Shown: positions 36,951-45,439 of the stretch, in pieces
Layout of the letters: every line of letters begins with the position of its first letter
Numbering within the stretch: the stretch's first letter is position 1
From: Sphingopyxis sp. DBS4
GTDB taxonomy: Bacteria > Pseudomonadota > Alphaproteobacteria > Sphingomonadales > Sphingomonadaceae
Assembly: GCF_024628865.1 (NCBI RefSeq)
Contig: NZ_CP102384.1
Coordinates: 3,545,001 to 3,609,000 of the forward strand
Direction of reading: 5' to 3'
Length of the DNA stretch: 64,000 nucleotides
Notes under the pieces: model-generated
The model's input: only the letters and a program-made list of their open reading frames with translations
What the model was told of the DNA's origin: nothing
Databases searched by the model: none
Program-made: the position numbers and the translations under genes

Positions 36951-38278
36951 CGCGCCGCCTCGCCCTGACCGCGCAGCAATTGCTCGCGCCCGTCGAACTC
37001 CGCGACGCGAGCCCGCGCCGCATCGGCACGCTCGTCGCGCACGAGGGCATCATGCTCGAAGTGTCGGGCTTTCCGCAGCCGCTCGGCAGCAACGTCCGCA
37101 TCAAGTCGGCGAACAACGACTATGTCTATGGCGAAGTCGTCGGCTTTCGCGGTCACCGCAGCCTCGTCCTCCCCTTCGACACCAACATGCCGCTCGTCAC
37201 CGGCGCGCCGGTCGAGCCGCACGGCGCGAGCAGCATGGTCGCCTGCGGCAAGGCGCTGCTCGGCCGCATCATCGACGCACAGGGCAACCCGCTCGACGGC
37301 CGCCCGCCGGTCAAGTCGCAGTTTCAGTGGCCGCTCGCCGGCCGCAAGGTCAATCCGCTGCGCCGCGGCCGGGTGACGAAGCCGCTCAACATGGGGGTCC
37401 GCGCGATCAACGGCCTGCTCACCATCGGCGAGGGCCAGCGCGTCGCGATCATCGCGGGTTCGGGCGTCGGCAAGTCGGTGCTGATGGGCCAGATGATCGC
37501 GGGCACCGAATGCGATGTGATCGTCGTCGGGCTGATCGGCGAGCGCAGCCGCGAGGTCAGCGATTTCGTCGAGACCAAATTGCCCCCCGCCGTCCGCAAG
37601 AAATCGGTCGTCGTCGCGGTTCCCGCCGATCATCCGCCCTTGCTGCGCCTGCGCGCCGCGATGCGCGCAACCGCGATTGCGGAATCCTTTCGCGCCGAGG
37701 GCAAGAAGGTGCTGCTGCTGATCGACAGCCTGACCCGCGTCGCGCACGCGCAGCGCGAGATCGGGCTGACGCTGGGCGAGCCGCCGACGATGAAGGGCTA
37801 TCCGCCCTCGACCTTCGCGCTGATCCCCTCGCTCGTCGAGCGCGCGGGCAACGACAGCCTGACCGGCGGATCGATCACCGCGCTCTACACCGTCCTCGCC
37901 GATGGCGGCGACATCGACGATCCGGTCGTCGATTCGGCGCGCGCGATCGTCGACGGGCATATCATCCTGTCGCGCACGCTCGCCGAACAGGGCGTCTATC
38001 CCGCGATCGACGTCGCCCGCTCGCTCTCGCGCACCATGGCCGATTCGGTCGACCCCGATCATGCCGCCGCCGCCGCGCGCTTTCGTCAGCTCTGGTCCGC
38101 CTATGAAGAGAATCGCGATCTGATGCTGATGGGCGCCTATGTCGCCGGCGGCGATCCCGTGCTCGACACCGCGATCGCGCGCCACGCCGATCAGCTCGCC
38201 TTCGTGTCGCAGGCCGCCGGCACGCAAGTCGATTTCACCACCTCCCGCAACGCCCTGATTGAAGGATTTACTGCATGA
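36947..38278 (+). CDS. fliI: Flagellum-specific ATPase FliI
   Basis: A 443-residue ATPase of the flagellar type III export apparatus, related to F1-ATPase beta. Walker A is G171-S-G-V-G-K176-S177, the Walker B strand KVLLLIDSLTR follows, and the export-ATPase signature GYPPSTFALIPSLVERAG is intact. The start overlaps fliH by four bases. It powers unfolding and entry of rod, hook and filament subunits together with FliH and FliJ. Confidence 0.96.
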   Translation: MTRRLALTAQQLLAPVELRDASPRRIGTLVAHEGIMLEVSGFPQPLGSNVRIKSANNDYVYGEVVGFRGHRSLVLPFDTNMPLVTGAPVEPHGASSMVACGKALLGRIIDAQGNPLDGRPPVKSQFQWPLAGRKVNPLRRGRVTKPLNMGVRAINGLLTIGEGQRVAIIAGSGVGKSVLMGQMIAGTECDVIVVGLIGERSREVSDFVETKLPPAVRKKSVVVAVPADHPPLLRLRAAMRATAIAESFRAEGKKVLLLIDSLTRVAHAQREIGLTLGEPPTMKGYPPSTFALIPSLVERAGNDSLTGGSITALYTVLADGGDIDDPVVDSARAIVDGHIILSRTLAEQGVYPAIDVARSLSRTMADSVDPDHAAAAARFRQLWSAYEENRDLMLMGAYVAGGDPVLDTAIARHADQLAFVSQAAGTQVDFTTSRNALIEGFTA

Positions 38279-38718
38279 ACGCCCGCACCGCACGCCGCAA
38301 ACGCATCATCCGCGTGCGCTCCGTCGAACATCAGATGGCCGAGGCCCATCTCGCGCGCGCCACCGGCGAGCTCGCGAGCCTGGTCGAACTGTCGAAGCGC
38401 CTCGAGGGGCTGCGCACCGACCTGGCGATGGCGAAGGGCGCGGTCGCGGGCCGCGCGCTCAACACGATCGGCGAGCTCGGTATGCGGCTCGACATGGCGA
38501 AGGAAAATCTCGCCGCGCCGCTCGTCAATGCCGGCATCCGCCGCGACGAAGCGGGCATCCTCGCCCAGAGCGCGATGATGAAGGAAGAATCGGCGGTCCG
38601 CCTCTACGAGCGCAGCCGCAAGTCGGCCGAGGCCGAGATGGAGCGCCGCAGCGACGCCAACCGTCCGCATCGCCGCCGGGCGATGAGCCTGCGCCTGATC
38701 GAGGGCGGCGCGGCATGA
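38275..38718 (+). CDS. fliJ: FliJ-like flagellar export chaperone
   Basis: A 147-residue, highly charged, helical protein with long coiled-coil character over residues about 15-125 and many arginines, as in FliJ, the stalk-like partner of the FliI ring. Sequence identity to FliJ cannot be seen by eye because the family is poorly conserved. Its position between fliI and fliK is exactly where fliJ is expected. It overlaps both neighbours by four bases. Confidence 0.78.
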   Translation: MNARTARRKRIIRVRSVEHQMAEAHLARATGELASLVELSKRLEGLRTDLAMAKGAVAGRALNTIGELGMRLDMAKENLAAPLVNAGIRRDEAGILAQSAMMKEESAVRLYERSRKSAEAEMERRSDANRPHRRRAMSLRLIEGGAA

Positions 38719-40253
38719 TGGCTGCCCCCGCCCTTCCCCAGGCGCAGACCGGCCTCGCGACGATCCTCGCCGCGCTGGGTCCGGCGGCGCCCGCCGACAG
38801 CGATGCCGGCGGCTTCGAGCAATTGCTCGCCAGGCTGCCCGGCAGCGTGGCGAGCGGCGCCGACGCGCTGCCGGCCGGTCCGATCGCGCTCACGCCTCCC
38901 TCCAACACCCCCGTCCCGGCCGCCCCGAGCGCCGTCGTCGACGGGGAAGCGGACATGGTGCTTCCTATGGCAACGACCCTTCCGACCGCGACGGCGACGG
39001 CGCCGCTGGCTTCGGCCATCAGCCCGCTTCGCTCGCAGCCCGGCGCCGCACCGGTCCAGATATCGGCGGCCGCCGCGGCGACCGGAGCGATCCTGCCCGA
39101 GGCGTCCGCCGAGCAGCCCTCCACGCCCGCCGCGAAACCGGCAGAGGCGACGCCGACGCCCGACGCCGCCGTTGCCGCGAGCCTGCTGATCGCCGTGGCG
39201 ACCCCGCGCGCTACCGCGAAGCCCGCGGTCGATGCACCCGGAAAGCCCCTCGAAAAGCTCGATGCCAAGGCCGACGACGCGGACGGTGACGCTCCCGTCG
39301 GGACCGACGCTCCCGAAGCCCGCGCCGCCGAGCTGCCCGTCGCGACGACCGTGACCGCCGATCCGGCACAGTCGGCCCCTGTCTCTGCCGCTACCGCTAC
39401 CGCCGTGGCAATGGCAGCAAATGCGGCTCCGACACCCACCGGCCGACCCGCGAAGACGTCCGAAACGAAAGAGGCGGCGCCGCGATCGACGGCGACGGCG
39501 ACGACCCTGCCTACCACGACGGGCAAGACCGCACCGACGCCCGACGCTCCCGCCGTTGCTCCGGCGCGTCCGGCCGACAAGGCCGTCGCGAGCGCCGCTT
39601 CCAAGCCCGCTCGCGAAGAGGCTCTTGCCCCCACCCCGGCGCGTCCGGTCAGGGCGGAAAGCGCCGCCTTGCCGACGTCGGCCGCGAAACCGGCCGCCGA
39701 TCCCGCCCCGGTCCGGCCCGTGGCCGACAGCGGCGCGTCGATGGCGGTGCTCTTCGGCCAGCCCGCCGCACCGGGCATCGTGGCCCCCGCTTTCGCCCAG
39801 GCCGCCGCGCCGGTCACCGAACGCCTGCTCGATATGGGCAGCGACGACCAGTGGATCGCCCAGCTCGCGACCGACATCGCCGCGACCAAATCGGAAAGCG
39901 GCGACCTCAGCTTCCGCCTGATGCCGCGCCATCTCGGCCGGCTCGACGTCGCGATGAAGCTGGACGACAGCGGCGGTGTGTCGCTGAAGCTCGACACCCA
40001 GCATGAAGCGACCGCGACGATCGTCACCGCCGCGCAGCCGCGTCTCGTCGAGGATCTGCGCCAGCAGGGCGTGCGCGTCGCCGAGGCGCAGGTCACGCAT
40101 ACGCCCGCCGAGACCGGGCGCCAGCAACAGCAGCAGGGCCAGAGCGGCCGGAATGCTGCTCCGAACGCCAGCCATCTGATCGAAACCGCCCCCGAGCGCC
40201 CCGGCGCCGACCGCAATGAACGCGCCGCGGATCGCCGCGGCCGCTTTGCCTGA
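38715..40253 (+). CDS. fliK: Flagellar hook-length control protein FliK
   Basis: A 512-residue protein with two parts. Residues about 1-370 are disordered and made mostly of A, P, T, S and V, the molecular ruler part that is exported through the hook. The C-terminal domain (about 375-480) contains the conserved LSFRLMPRHLGRLDV motif that contacts FlhB and switches export from hook to filament subunits. The tail is rich in glutamine and arginine. The start at ATGATG overlaps the fliJ stop by four bases. Confidence 0.88.
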   Translation: MMAAPALPQAQTGLATILAALGPAAPADSDAGGFEQLLARLPGSVASGADALPAGPIALTPPSNTPVPAAPSAVVDGEADMVLPMATTLPTATATAPLASAISPLRSQPGAAPVQISAAAAATGAILPEASAEQPSTPAAKPAEATPTPDAAVAASLLIAVATPRATAKPAVDAPGKPLEKLDAKADDADGDAPVGTDAPEARAAELPVATTVTADPAQSAPVSAATATAVAMAANAAPTPTGRPAKTSETKEAAPRSTATATTLPTTTGKTAPTPDAPAVAPARPADKAVASAASKPAREEALAPTPARPVRAESAALPTSAAKPAADPAPVRPVADSGASMAVLFGQPAAPGIVAPAFAQAAAPVTERLLDMGSDDQWIAQLATDIAATKSESGDLSFRLMPRHLGRLDVAMKLDDSGGVSLKLDTQHEATATIVTAAQPRLVEDLRQQGVRVAEAQVTHTPAETGRQQQQQGQSGRNAAPNASHLIETAPERPGADRNERAADRRGRFA

Positions 40254-40270
40254 CCCCGAAAGGCCTGACC

Positions 40271-40891
40271 ATGAGCAAGGACAAAACCCCCGACGCCGAG
40301 CCCAAGAAGGGTGGCAAGATGAAGAAGATGCTGATGCTGGGTATCGGCGCGACCGCGCTGATCAGCGCCGGCGCCGGTGCGGGCATCTATCTGGGCGGCG
40401 GCCTCGCCGGTCCTGAAGCGAAACCCGAGGATCATTATCCCAAGCTTGTCGTCCGCAGCGTCGGCGAGGAAGCGGCGGCCGAGGGCGAAGGCGGCGGGGA
40501 AGGCAAGGAGCCGGCGCTGAAGGTCGGCACCGTCTCGGTTCCGAACGACCGCTTCAAGGTCGATCCGCGCAAATATGAAATCACCTATTATCCGATGACC
40601 GATGCCTTCACGACCAACCTCGCCGACGGATCGGGCTTCCTTCAGGTCGGGATCAGCCTGTCGACCTTTTACGACGGCAAGGTGATCACCAACATCAAGC
40701 GCCAGCAGGTGCCGATCCGCTCGGCGGTGCTGATGGTGCTCGCCGAACAGGATCCGGCGCTGTTGTCGACCTCGCAGGGCAAGCAGCAGCTTCAGCGTCA
40801 GCTCACCGCCGCGATCAACGACGTGCTGCGCGACAAGGAAGGCTTCGGCGGCATCGACAATGTCTATTTCACCAGCCTGGTGATCCAGTGA
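40271..40891 (+). CDS. fliL: Flagellar basal-body protein FliL
   Basis: A 206-residue single-pass inner-membrane protein. After a charged cytoplasmic end (residues 1-18) one membrane helix (about 19-42) leads to a periplasmic domain with the FliL pattern (YYPMTDAFTTNLADGSGFLQVGIS). FliL surrounds MotAB stators and raises torque. A glycine/glutamate-rich insert (about 68-80) is unusual but short. It is followed by fliM with a four-base overlap. Confidence 0.9.
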   Translation: MSKDKTPDAEPKKGGKMKKMLMLGIGATALISAGAGAGIYLGGGLAGPEAKPEDHYPKLVVRSVGEEAAAEGEGGGEGKEPALKVGTVSVPNDRFKVDPRKYEITYYPMTDAFTTNLADGSGFLQVGISLSTFYDGKVITNIKRQQVPIRSAVLMVLAEQDPALLSTSQGKQQLQRQLTAAINDVLRDKEGFGGIDNVYFTSLVIQ

Positions 40892-41802
40892 GCCTCGAGC
40901 CGAAACCCGTCGATGCCTCGGCCAAGCAGGCCGCCGACGCGAAGGCGTCGCTGCTGCTGCGCAAGACCGAGGGCAGCTATGCCTTTCCGGTGCTCGACAG
41001 CGTCGGCAACCAGTTCGCGCGCAGCTTGCGCGACCTGATCCGCGCGCTCGGCGCGCCGACGGTGCAGGTCGAGCGCGAGGCCGCGGTGCAGATGCGCTTT
41101 ACCGACTGGTGCCAGGCAGTCAGCCCCGGTCTGTTCTGGCGCTACCACGCGCCGCCGCTCAAGGGGCCGGTGCTGCTCGCCGCGGCGCGCCCGCTGCTCC
41201 TTCAGCTCGTCGACATCTTCTATGGCGGCAAGGGCCAGCTCGCCGGCGAGCGCGAGGAGCTGACCGACGCCGAGGAACGCTTCGCCGCGCGTCTCGGCCG
41301 CGACATGGGCCAGCAGCTCGCCGCGGCGTGGAAGATGGGGATCGAACCCGAACTCGACTGCGTGACCGGCGATCCGGCCAAGCTCGCCGCGGTGCGAGGC
41401 GACGACGAACTGCTCGTCCAGCGCTTCACGTTGCGCGGCGGCGTGTTCGAGGGGCGGACGATTCTCTGCGCCTATCCGCAGGCAGCGCTGCGCGGAATCG
41501 CGGGCGCCGAACCCGTTCCCGAGATGCGCGACGGACCCGCGATCGACCCCGCCTGGACCGCAACGCTGAACCGCGCGCTCAAGACCGTGCGCGTGCCGGT
41601 GCGCTCTGTTCTTGCCCGCCCGGAAATTTCTTTGGTGAAACTCCTCTCTTTGGAGGTCGGCGATATCATTCCGTTAACCATTCCGCGCAATGTTCCGGTA
41701 ACCGTCGCCGGCCGCAGTTTCGCGTCCGGCAGCATCGGGGAATCGAATGGCAACGCCGCCATCCTGATTGAGACTGTCGAAAAGGGATCCGACGATGAAT
41801 GA
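40888..41802 (+). CDS. fliM: Flagellar motor switch protein FliM
   Basis: A 304-residue C-ring protein. The middle CheC-like domain (residues about 40-215) and the C-terminal FliN-like domain (about 225-300, with VGDIIPLTIPRNVPV) are recognisable. The short N-terminal CheY-binding peptide found in most FliM proteins (LSQxEIDALL) is not present: the first 35 residues are lysine/alanine-rich. The GTG start overlaps fliL by four bases, and no alternative start upstream in this frame would add the motif. Confidence 0.9.
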   Translation: MSLEPKPVDASAKQAADAKASLLLRKTEGSYAFPVLDSVGNQFARSLRDLIRALGAPTVQVEREAAVQMRFTDWCQAVSPGLFWRYHAPPLKGPVLLAAARPLLLQLVDIFYGGKGQLAGEREELTDAEERFAARLGRDMGQQLAAAWKMGIEPELDCVTGDPAKLAAVRGDDELLVQRFTLRGGVFEGRTILCAYPQAALRGIAGAEPVPEMRDGPAIDPAWTATLNRALKTVRVPVRSVLARPEISLVKLLSLEVGDIIPLTIPRNVPVTVAGRSFASGSIGESNGNAAILIETVEKGSDDE

Positions 41803-42124
41803 CATGAGCGAAGCCCCCGCCCGGCCCGACCGGCGCGACCGGAGCATTGCGGGCGCGCCCAATTTCGATCTGCTCGCCGGCGTCTCGCTGCGCGTCTCGG
41901 TCGAGGTCGGATCGACGTCGATGACGCTCGCCGAATTGCTGTCGCTGTCCGAAGGCAGCGTCGTCGAACTCGACCGCGCCGCGAACGAGCTGCTCGACAT
42001 CTATGCCAACGGCACATTGATCGCGAAGGGCGAGATCGTCAGCGTCGAAGGCCGCTACGGCATCCAGATCGCCGAAGTCGTCGCACCCGCGCAAGGGTTC
42101 GCGGGCTTCGAGCGGAGGGGCTGA
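41795..42124 (+). CDS. fliN: Flagellar motor switch protein FliN
   Basis: A 109-residue FliN with the conserved SpoA domain (residues about 28-100): VSVEVGSTSMTLAELLSLSEGS, then IYANGTLIAKGEIV. FliN forms the lower ring of the C ring and docks FliH. A GGGAT ribosome-binding site lies before the ATG at 41795; a TTG 27 bases upstream could extend it but has no site. It overlaps fliM by eight bases. Confidence 0.94.
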   Translation: MNDMSEAPARPDRRDRSIAGAPNFDLLAGVSLRVSVEVGSTSMTLAELLSLSEGSVVELDRAANELLDIYANGTLIAKGEIVSVEGRYGIQIAEVVAPAQGFAGFERRG

Positions 42125-42402
42125 TGCTCGAATATATTCTCCGTCTGCTGATCCTGCTGCCGCTCGTCGGCGGTATGGCGTGGGGCAGCATATGGCTATG
42201 GAAGCGCGTCCAGATGGGCGTGCCCCTGACCGGCGGCGCCAAGCAAGCCCGCGCGGTCGAAATGGTCGGCGTGCTGCCGCTTGGCCCCGGCACCAAGCTC
42301 GCGGTCGTCGAATTCGCGGGCCAGCAGATATTGCTCTCGGTCTCGCGCGGCCAGGTCACCCGCCTCGCCGACAACAGCCAGGGCGACTTTCATGTCGGCT
42401 GA
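42124..42402 (+). CDS. fliO: Flagellar export component FliO
   Basis: A 92-residue protein with one N-terminal membrane helix (residues about 4-22) and a small cytoplasmic domain with VEMVGVLPLGPGTKLAVVEF, the pattern of FliO, which helps assemble the FliP export gate. It is smaller than E. coli FliO. It shares its first base with the fliN stop and overlaps fliP by 11 bases. Confidence 0.87.
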   Translation: MLEYILRLLILLPLVGGMAWGSIWLWKRVQMGVPLTGGAKQARAVEMVGVLPLGPGTKLAVVEFAGQQILLSVSRGQVTRLADNSQGDFHVG

Positions 42403-43174
42403 CGGTCCTCGCAAGCGCTGGCTGCGCCGCGCCGCCCTGATGGGCGGTTTTGCGCTGCTCGCCGCGGCAACGCCGGCCTTCGCACAGGACGTCGGCGCGA
42501 GCGGCATCACGCGCGCGGTGAGCGAGATCGGCGGCGACGGGCGGCCGCTGACGCTGTCGCTGCAGATCCTCCTGTTGATGAGCCTGCTGACGGTGCTGCC
42601 GTCGCTGCTCCTGATGATGACCAGCTTCACGCGCATCATCATCGTGCTGTCGATCCTGCGCCACGCGCTCGGGCTCCAGCAGACGCCGCCGAACCAGGTG
42701 CTCGTCGGGCTCAGCCTCTTCCTGTCGCTGTTCGTGATGCAGCCGGTGCTGAGCGAGGTGAACCGCGTCGCGATCGAACCTTACGGCCAGGAACAGATCG
42801 ACATCGGCACCGCGATCAGCCGCTCGGGCGACGCGCTGCACGGCTTCATGATGGCGCAGACGCGCAAGACCGACCTGATGATGTTCGCGAAGATCGCCAA
42901 GGCGCCCACCTATGCGAGCCCCAAGGACGTGCCCTTCTCGATCGTGCTCCCCGCCTTCGTCACCAGCGAGCTCAAGACCGCTTTCCAGATCGGCTTCCTG
43001 ATCTTCCTGCCCTTTCTCGTCATCGACCTGATCGTCGCGTCGGCGCTGATGTCGCTCGGCATGATGATGCTGTCGCCGACGGTGATCTCGATGCCCTTCA
43101 AGCTGCTGCTCTTCGTCCTCGTCGACGGCTGGGCGCTGACGATGGGCTCGCTCGCCTCCTCTTTCGGAACCTAG
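42392..43174 (+). CDS. fliP: Flagellar export gate protein FliP
   Basis: A 260-residue membrane protein with a cleavable signal sequence (hydrophobic stretch about 16-28 ending in AFAQD) and four further membrane segments. The family blocks TSFTRIIIVLSILRHALG and MMLSPTVISMPFKLLLF are intact. FliP forms the core of the export gate with FliQ and FliR. The start lies 11 bases inside fliO; the longer frame upstream is a shadow. Confidence 0.95.
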   Translation: MSADGPRKRWLRRAALMGGFALLAAATPAFAQDVGASGITRAVSEIGGDGRPLTLSLQILLLMSLLTVLPSLLLMMTSFTRIIIVLSILRHALGLQQTPPNQVLVGLSLFLSLFVMQPVLSEVNRVAIEPYGQEQIDIGTAISRSGDALHGFMMAQTRKTDLMMFAKIAKAPTYASPKDVPFSIVLPAFVTSELKTAFQIGFLIFLPFLVIDLIVASALMSLGMMMLSPTVISMPFKLLLFVLVDGWALTMGSLASSFGT

Positions 43175-43177
43175 ACG

Positions 43178-43447
43178 ATGGAAGCCGATTATTTCGTCGG
43201 GGTCGCGCAGCAGTCCTTGTGGGTGCTCGCGCTCGCCTCGGCGCCGATCCTGATCCCGATCCTCGTCGTCGGCGTGCTGCTCGGCATGGTGCAGGCGGCG
43301 ACCTCGATCAACGAACAGACGCTGAGCTTCGTGCCGAAGCTGATCGTCACCGCCGTCTGCCTTGCGATCTTCGGCAGCAGCATATTGGTGCTGCTCACCG
43401 ATTTCACGCAGGACATCTTCGCGCAGATCCCGAATCTGGTCCGCTAG
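43178..43447 (+). CDS. fliQ: Flagellar export gate protein FliQ
   Basis: An 89-residue protein with two membrane helices (residues about 15-38 and 50-75). The GMVQAATSINEQTLSFVPK loop between them is the FliQ signature. It is placed three bases after fliP and seven before fliR, as in many flagellar operons. Confidence 0.95.
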   Translation: MEADYFVGVAQQSLWVLALASAPILIPILVVGVLLGMVQAATSINEQTLSFVPKLIVTAVCLAIFGSSILVLLTDFTQDIFAQIPNLVR

Positions 43448-43454
43448 CGGCGCG

Positions 43455-44237
43455 ATGAACCCCGCCGACGTCCCGAATATCGAGGCGATGCTCCAGCTCT
43501 GGATGCTGGGGATGATCCGGCCCGGCGCCGCCTTTCTCGCCGCGCCGGTGTTCGGCGCCGCGAACGTGCCGGTGCAGCTTCGCCTCGTCATCGCGCTCGC
43601 GGTCGGCGTGCCCGCGGTCGCGGCGTCGGGAATGGCGCTGCCCGCGGACGGCATCGTCTCGGTCCCCGGCCTCTTCTTCATCATCGGCGAGGCGGTGATC
43701 GGCCTCGCGATCGGCTTCGTGCTCCAGATGGGGCTCGCCGCCGCGCTGCTCGCGGGCGAGGCGATCAGCAATGCGATGGGCCTCGGCTTCGCGTCGATGG
43801 TCGATCCCTTGAGCGGCGCATCGAGCACCGTCGTCGGCCAGTTCCTGTCGATGCTCGCGACCGCGCTCTTCCTCGCCGCCGACGGCCATCTGATGCTGAT
43901 CCGGATCATCGTCGACAGCTATCAGGCGCTGCCGCCCGGCAACGCCTTTCCCTCCTTCGCCGCGATCGGCGGCCTGCTCCATTTCGCGAGCCTGATGTTC
44001 GCCGCCGGGCTGACGATCGCGCTGCCGGTCGGCTTCGTGCTGATCCTCGTCCAGATGATCATGGGCGTGATCGGCCGCTCGGCCCCGGCGATGAACCTGT
44101 TCGCGGTCGGCCTGCCCGCGACTTTGCTCGCGGGCGTCATCCTGCTCGGCATGGCGACCCCGGCGATGGCCGAAACGATCGCCCGCTTCCTTTCCGACGC
44201 GCTCGACATGGCGCGCACGCTCGCCGCGGGGCGCTGA
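43455..44237 (+). CDS. fliR: Flagellar export gate protein FliR
   Basis: A 260-residue integral membrane protein with about six hydrophobic segments, including the conserved RPGAAFLAAPVFG near the N-terminus and GLGFASMVDPLSG mid-protein. It completes the FliPQR export gate. The start ATG was chosen for its family N-terminus; the frame is open upstream inside fliQ. Confidence 0.94.
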   Translation: MNPADVPNIEAMLQLWMLGMIRPGAAFLAAPVFGAANVPVQLRLVIALAVGVPAVAASGMALPADGIVSVPGLFFIIGEAVIGLAIGFVLQMGLAAALLAGEAISNAMGLGFASMVDPLSGASSTVVGQFLSMLATALFLAADGHLMLIRIIVDSYQALPPGNAFPSFAAIGGLLHFASLMFAAGLTIALPVGFVLILVQMIMGVIGRSAPAMNLFAVGLPATLLAGVILLGMATPAMAETIARFLSDALDMARTLAAGR

Positions 44238-44240
44238 GCG

Positions 44241-45380
44241 ATGGCGGGGACGAGCGAAAAGGACCAGAAGACCGAGCTTCCAACCCAGAAGAAGCTCAAG
44301 GATTCGGCGCGCGAGGGCGACGTGCTGATGTCGAAGGAACTCGCGACGGCGCTGATGATGCTCGCCGGCGCGGGCTGGCTGTTCGCCGCGGGCGGCTGGC
44401 TCGTCGATTCGGCGGGCGAGCTCATCAAGCGCGGCCTGACCCTCGACGCCGGCGATATCGCCCATTTCGCCCCCGGCGAGGCGGTGATGCGCAACGGCGT
44501 CGAGATATTGCTGCCGCTCGCCAGCCTGTTCGCGCTCGCGATCGGCGCGAGCATCGCCGCGCCCGCGATGCTGGGCTCGCTCGGCTGGCGCGGCAAGGCA
44601 CTGGGGTTCAAGGGCAATCGGATGAACCCCCTGTCGGGGATCAAACGCATCTTCGGGCCGCAGGGCGTCATCGAGCTGGTCAAGTCGCTCGCCAAGGTGC
44701 TGCTGCTCGGCACGATCGGCTATCAGCTCGTCGCGCACAGCCTGCCCGCGATCATGTCGATGGCGCAGGCCGACCTCAACGCCGCGATCGGCCTCGCCGG
44801 CCGCGCCGTCGGCCATTCGATGCTCGCGATGGCGGGCGGCCTCGTCGTCATCGCGCTGATCGACGTGCCCGCGCAATGGTATCAACGCACCCGCCGCCTG
44901 ATGATGAGCAAGCAGGAAATCAAAGAGGAAATGCGCGAAGCGGACGGCGCGCCCGAACTCAAACAGGCGCAGCGCCAGCGCGCTCACGAGATATTGAGCG
45001 GTTCCGCGCGCAAGGCGGTGTCGGACGCGACCGTCATCCTCACCAACCCGACCCATTTCTCGGTCGCGCTTCGCTATCGCCCCGGTCAGGACGCGGCGCC
45101 CGTCGTCGTCGCGCGCGGGCGCGGCGACGTCGCGCTGTCGATCCGCGAACTCGCGCGCACCGCGAACGTGCCGATCCTCGAATATCCGCAGCTCGCCCGC
45201 GCCATCTATTTCACCGCGCGCGCCGGACGGACGATTCCCGAGGAATTGTTCGTCGCGGTCGCGACGGTGCTCGCCTTCGTCTTCCAGCTCGAACGCGCGA
45301 TGGCCGAAGGCCTGGGGCAGCCCGTGGTCGACGTACCGGTCACGCACCGCTTCGACCCCGAGGGGCGGCGACAAAACTGA
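44241..45380 (+). CDS. flhB: Flagellar export switch protein FlhB
   Basis: A 379-residue protein with four membrane helices and a cytoplasmic tail. The self-cleavage site is N269-P270-T271-H272, at the same residue numbers as in E. coli, so substrate switching should work normally with FliK. The N-terminal segment KTELPTQKKLKDSAREGDV is the family signature. It is the last gene of the operon started at fliE. Confidence 0.96.
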   Translation: MAGTSEKDQKTELPTQKKLKDSAREGDVLMSKELATALMMLAGAGWLFAAGGWLVDSAGELIKRGLTLDAGDIAHFAPGEAVMRNGVEILLPLASLFALAIGASIAAPAMLGSLGWRGKALGFKGNRMNPLSGIKRIFGPQGVIELVKSLAKVLLLGTIGYQLVAHSLPAIMSMAQADLNAAIGLAGRAVGHSMLAMAGGLVVIALIDVPAQWYQRTRRLMMSKQEIKEEMREADGAPELKQAQRQRAHEILSGSARKAVSDATVILTNPTHFSVALRYRPGQDAAPVVVARGRGDVALSIRELARTANVPILEYPQLARAIYFTARAGRTIPEELFVAVATVLAFVFQLERAMAEGLGQPVVDVPVTHRFDPEGRRQN

Positions 45381-45391
45381 CCCCGGACCGC

Positions 45392-45418
45392 TTAATCCCT
45401 CGCCCGCGCCGCCGTTAA
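45392..45418 (+). promoter_or_regulatory. Sigma-28 promoter of fliD-fliS
   Basis: TTAA-N15-GCCGTTAA, one base from consensus in each box, ending 21 bases before the fliD start. Confidence 0.75.
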
Positions 45419-45439
45419 GAGGTGCGAAGGATATTCGCC

